Origin: Alphaproteobacteria bacterium
GTDB taxonomy: Bacteria; Pseudomonadota; Alphaproteobacteria; UBA7887
Length of the DNA: 7,437 nt
Assembly (NCBI GenBank): GCA_028289725.1
Contig: JANQOH010000027.1
Span: forward strand, 1 to 7,437
Direction of reading: 5' to 3'
Positions 5,787 to 7,437 of the stretch are shown in pieces. The number at the start of each line of letters is the position of its first letter. The first letter of the stretch is position 1. The translations under genes were made by a program, and so were the position numbers. The notes under the pieces are model-generated. The model had not been told where the DNA came from. It ran no database searches and saw nothing but the letters and a program-made list of their open reading frames with translations.

Positions 5787-6398
5787 ATGTATATTCCCGA
5801 GACTTTCGCGGAGACCGATGTCGCGCGGCTGCAGGCGTTGATGCGCGACTATCCCTTCGCGACACTCCTGACCGTGTCGGACGGCGAACCCACGGTCAGT
5901 CATTTGCCGCTTCTGCTCGACAAGAGTCGCGGTGAGTTTGGCGTGCTGCGCGGCCACCTGGCCCGGGCCAATCCGCAGTGCGAGCATTTTGGCGGCAAAC
6001 CGGTTCTGGTGATGTTTCACGGCCCGCACGCCTACATCTCACCGACTTGGTATGGTGACGGCCCGGCGGTTCCCACTTGGAACTACGCGGTTGTCCACGC
6101 CCATGGCGTAGCGCACGTTTTGCAGGATGACGAGGCGCTCGACCTGGTTCATGACATGGTCGTTCTCTACGACGAAAACGCAGATGCGGCCTGGCCGGAT
6201 GACGACGCGTCTGATCGATTTCGGCACGAAATGATCACCCACGTTGTGGCGTTCGAAATCCCCATTGCGCGGCTCGAAGGCAAATACAAGATGAGCCAGA
6301 ACCGCCCGGACGCGGATCGCCCGGGCATCGCCGCGGCCTTAAATCGCCGATCAAGTCCTTTGGACAAAGCCGTCGCGAAACTCGTCGGCGGTGAGTGA
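5787..6398 (+). CDS. paiB: PaiB-family FMN-binding protein
   Basis: A 203-residue FMN-binding split-barrel protein of the PaiB family, named after the Bacillus transcriptional repressor of sporulation and protease genes. Family marks run in order: MYIPETF at the N-terminus, the TLLTVSDGEPTVSHLPLLLD strand pair (27-45), GHLARANPQ (57-65), FHGPHAYISPTWY (77-89), VPTWNY (95-100) and EGKYKMSQNR at 164-173. Length is standard. GGAAGGA (5773-5779) lies seven bases before the ATG, so the start is firm. It shares an operon with a flavin-dependent LLM monooxygenase. Its fold is related to flavin reductases and pyridoxine-phosphate oxidases, so a flavin-handling role is as plausible as DNA binding; no helix-turn-helix is evident. 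Family membership is certain, the role is not. Confidence 0.93.
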   Translation: MYIPETFAETDVARLQALMRDYPFATLLTVSDGEPTVSHLPLLLDKSRGEFGVLRGHLARANPQCEHFGGKPVLVMFHGPHAYISPTWYGDGPAVPTWNYAVVHAHGVAHVLQDDEALDLVHDMVVLYDENADAAWPDDDASDRFRHEMITHVVAFEIPIARLEGKYKMSQNRPDADRPGIAAALNRRSSPLDKAVAKLVGGE

Positions 6399-6517
6399 GG
6401 CAAGACGCCTTCGCCATCGATGCAGTTTGGGCGACCGATTTATGTGGACGCCGGGGGACACGGCCTTACTGTTGCACGCAAATGGATTGAGCGCGATGCG
6501 ACGGGAGGGTAGGGCCG
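6399..6517 (+). promoter_or_regulatory. 119-bp leader region of the transporter gene with strong ribosome site
   Basis: GGGAGG (6503-6508) stands nine bases before ATG 6518 and decides that start; an AGGG at 6511-6514 is too close. A 30-codon reading frame (6420-6512) ends inside this leader, without a ribosome site of its own. No convincing -35/-10 pair and no terminator hairpin were seen; AGGC and GCCT around AAGAC just after the PaiB-like stop give only a 4-bp stem. The transporter may therefore be read through from the upstream operon. Confidence 0.4.
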
Positions 6518-7437
6518 ATGACTGACCAGACGGCAAACGGCGCACCGGCAGAGGACGAAGGCGAATTCTCAACGCGCCATGCCATTGGCCTCGTGTTTGG
6601 CGGGATCGCTTTTTTTGCGATCGTGTTGTCGCCGCCGCCGGAGGGTTTGTCACAGGCTGGCTGGTATACGGCGGGCATCGCGGCGCTCATCGCGATTTGG
6701 TGGGTCACCGAAGCACTGCCGCTCTCCGCCACCGCGCTTTTGCCGCTTCTGATGTTTCCGATCCTCGGTGTCATTACGATAAAGGACGCCGCGATCCCGT
6801 ATGCCAATCCGGTGATCTTCCTCATGCTCGGCGGCTTCATTATCGCGCTTGGCATGCAGCGCTGGAACTTGCACCGGCGCATAGCGCTCTCAATCGTGGC
6901 CCTCGTCGGCAGTCACCCAGCCAACGTCATCGGCGGCTTCATGATTGCGGCGGCGTCGATCAGCATGTGGGTGTTCAACACCACGACCACCGTGATGATG
7001 GTGCCGATCGCCCTGTCGGTGATCGAGTTTGTCGAGCGCGGTATGCAAGACAATCCGCAGCATCGTGCCGAAGCGCGGAAGTTTGCCACGGCGCTCATGA
7101 TCGGTATTGCGTACGGCGCGACGATCGGCGGCATGGGAACGCTCATCGGGACCGCGCCGAACGCCGTGCTCGCGGGCTTCATGTCCGAAACTTACGGGGT
7201 CGATATCGGATTTCTGGATTGGATGATGGTCGGCATTCCGATGAACGCCATCATGCTGCCGGCAGCCTGGCTGATCTTAGTGCGGATAGCATTTCCGATC
7301 CACCTTCCGGAGGTGCCGGGCCAGGCGCAGGTCATCCGCGACGAACTGAAAGCCATGGGTCCAATGTCGCGCGGCGAGCGGACGGTTGCGGCGATCGTCG
7401 CGGTCACCGCCATGTTGTGGATCTTTCGCCCCTTCAT
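6518..7437 (+). CDS. DASS/SLC13-family anion:sodium symporter (3' end beyond window)
   Basis: An open frame of 306 codons with no stop before the right edge; the full family length is usually 450-600 residues. The product is a multi-pass inner-membrane carrier of the divalent anion:sodium symporter family, which moves dicarboxylates, citrate or sulfate. A short acidic cytoplasmic N-terminus precedes the first membrane segment (about 21-40). WWVTEALPLSATALLPLLMFP (61-81) is the family's second helix signature. NPVIFLMLGGFIIALGMQRWNLHRRIAL (97-124) matches the dimer-side helix and its amphipathic end. The first hairpin ion-site motif reads SMWVFNTTTTVMM (149-161), with Phe153 where SNT is expected. 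IGGMGTLIGTAPN (203-215) is the conserved sodium/anion-binding loop. The start is supported by GGGAGG at 6503-6508. It lies 119 bp after the PaiB-like gene, same strand. Substrate unknown; a link to acid products of the neighbouring oxygenases is inference. Confidence 0.9.
   Translation, partial: MTDQTANGAPAEDEGEFSTRHAIGLVFGGIAFFAIVLSPPPEGLSQAGWYTAGIAALIAIWWVTEALPLSATALLPLLMFPILGVITIKDAAIPYANPVIFLMLGGFIIALGMQRWNLHRRIALSIVALVGSHPANVIGGFMIAAASISMWVFNTTTTVMMVPIALSVIEFVERGMQDNPQHRAEARKFATALMIGIAYGATIGGMGTLIGTAPNAVLAGFMSETYGVDIGFLDWMMVGIPMNAIMLPAAWLILVRIAFPIHLPEVPGQAQVIRDELKAMGPMSRGERTVAAIVAVTAMLWIFRPF

Noticed and set aside
6496..6525. Nine-codon ATG frame overlapping the transporter start.
   Set aside because: Too short to judge; the ribosome site inside it is best placed for ATG 6518.
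6466..7437. Several minus-strand frames of 74-138 codons across the right end.
   Set aside because: They are antisense to the DASS transporter, which shows the family motifs in order; the right-end gene is the open plus-strand frame from 6518.

Overview
The window looks like a piece of the chromosome of an ubiquinone-using, GC-rich proteobacterium, most likely an alphaproteobacterium. The grounds are the GC-rich third codon positions, a COQ7-family di-iron hydroxylase, a PaiB-type FMN-binding protein and a TonB-domain periplasmic protein. I see no tRNA, rRNA, CRISPR array, insertion sequence, integrase or phage gene. No gene-free stretch exceeds 300 bases; the longest is 191 bp.

Layout. A plus-strand pair opens the window: the last ~64 codons of a probable thiamine-diphosphate enzyme, then, 26 bp on, an EthA-like Baeyer-Villiger monooxygenase (224-1726). 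Converging on it is a minus-strand group: an Asp-nucleophile alpha/beta hydrolase (3974-3120), a small exported TonB C-terminal-domain protein (3063-2644) and an unrecognised exported protein whose mature N-terminus resembles CcdA antitoxins (2452-1772). A 118-bp divergent region with an 18-bp near-perfect palindrome and a strong GC stem-loop separates the hydrolase from a plus-strand operon: luciferase-like (LLM) monooxygenase (4093-5199), COQ7-like hydroxylase from a TTG start (5222-5767) and PaiB-like FMN-binding protein (5787-6398). After 119 bp comes a DASS/SLC13 anion transporter (6518 onward) that runs off the right edge. It has no stop codon in the window, so a search for closed ORFs would miss it.

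How the genes may work together (inference). Four are oxygenases or hydrolases of small molecules: the BVMO, the LLM monooxygenase, an epoxide-hydrolase/dehalogenase-type hydrolase and a di-iron hydroxylase. A transporter for organic anions lies next to them. The set would suit oxidative breakdown of a cyclic or terpenoid-like compound: monooxygenation or epoxidation, epoxide opening, Baeyer-Villiger cleavage, and handling of the resulting acids. No substrate can be read from the sequence. The families are individually well known. The least explained items are the exported CcdA-like protein, the divergent regulatory region and a changed residue in the transporter's first SNT ion-binding motif.
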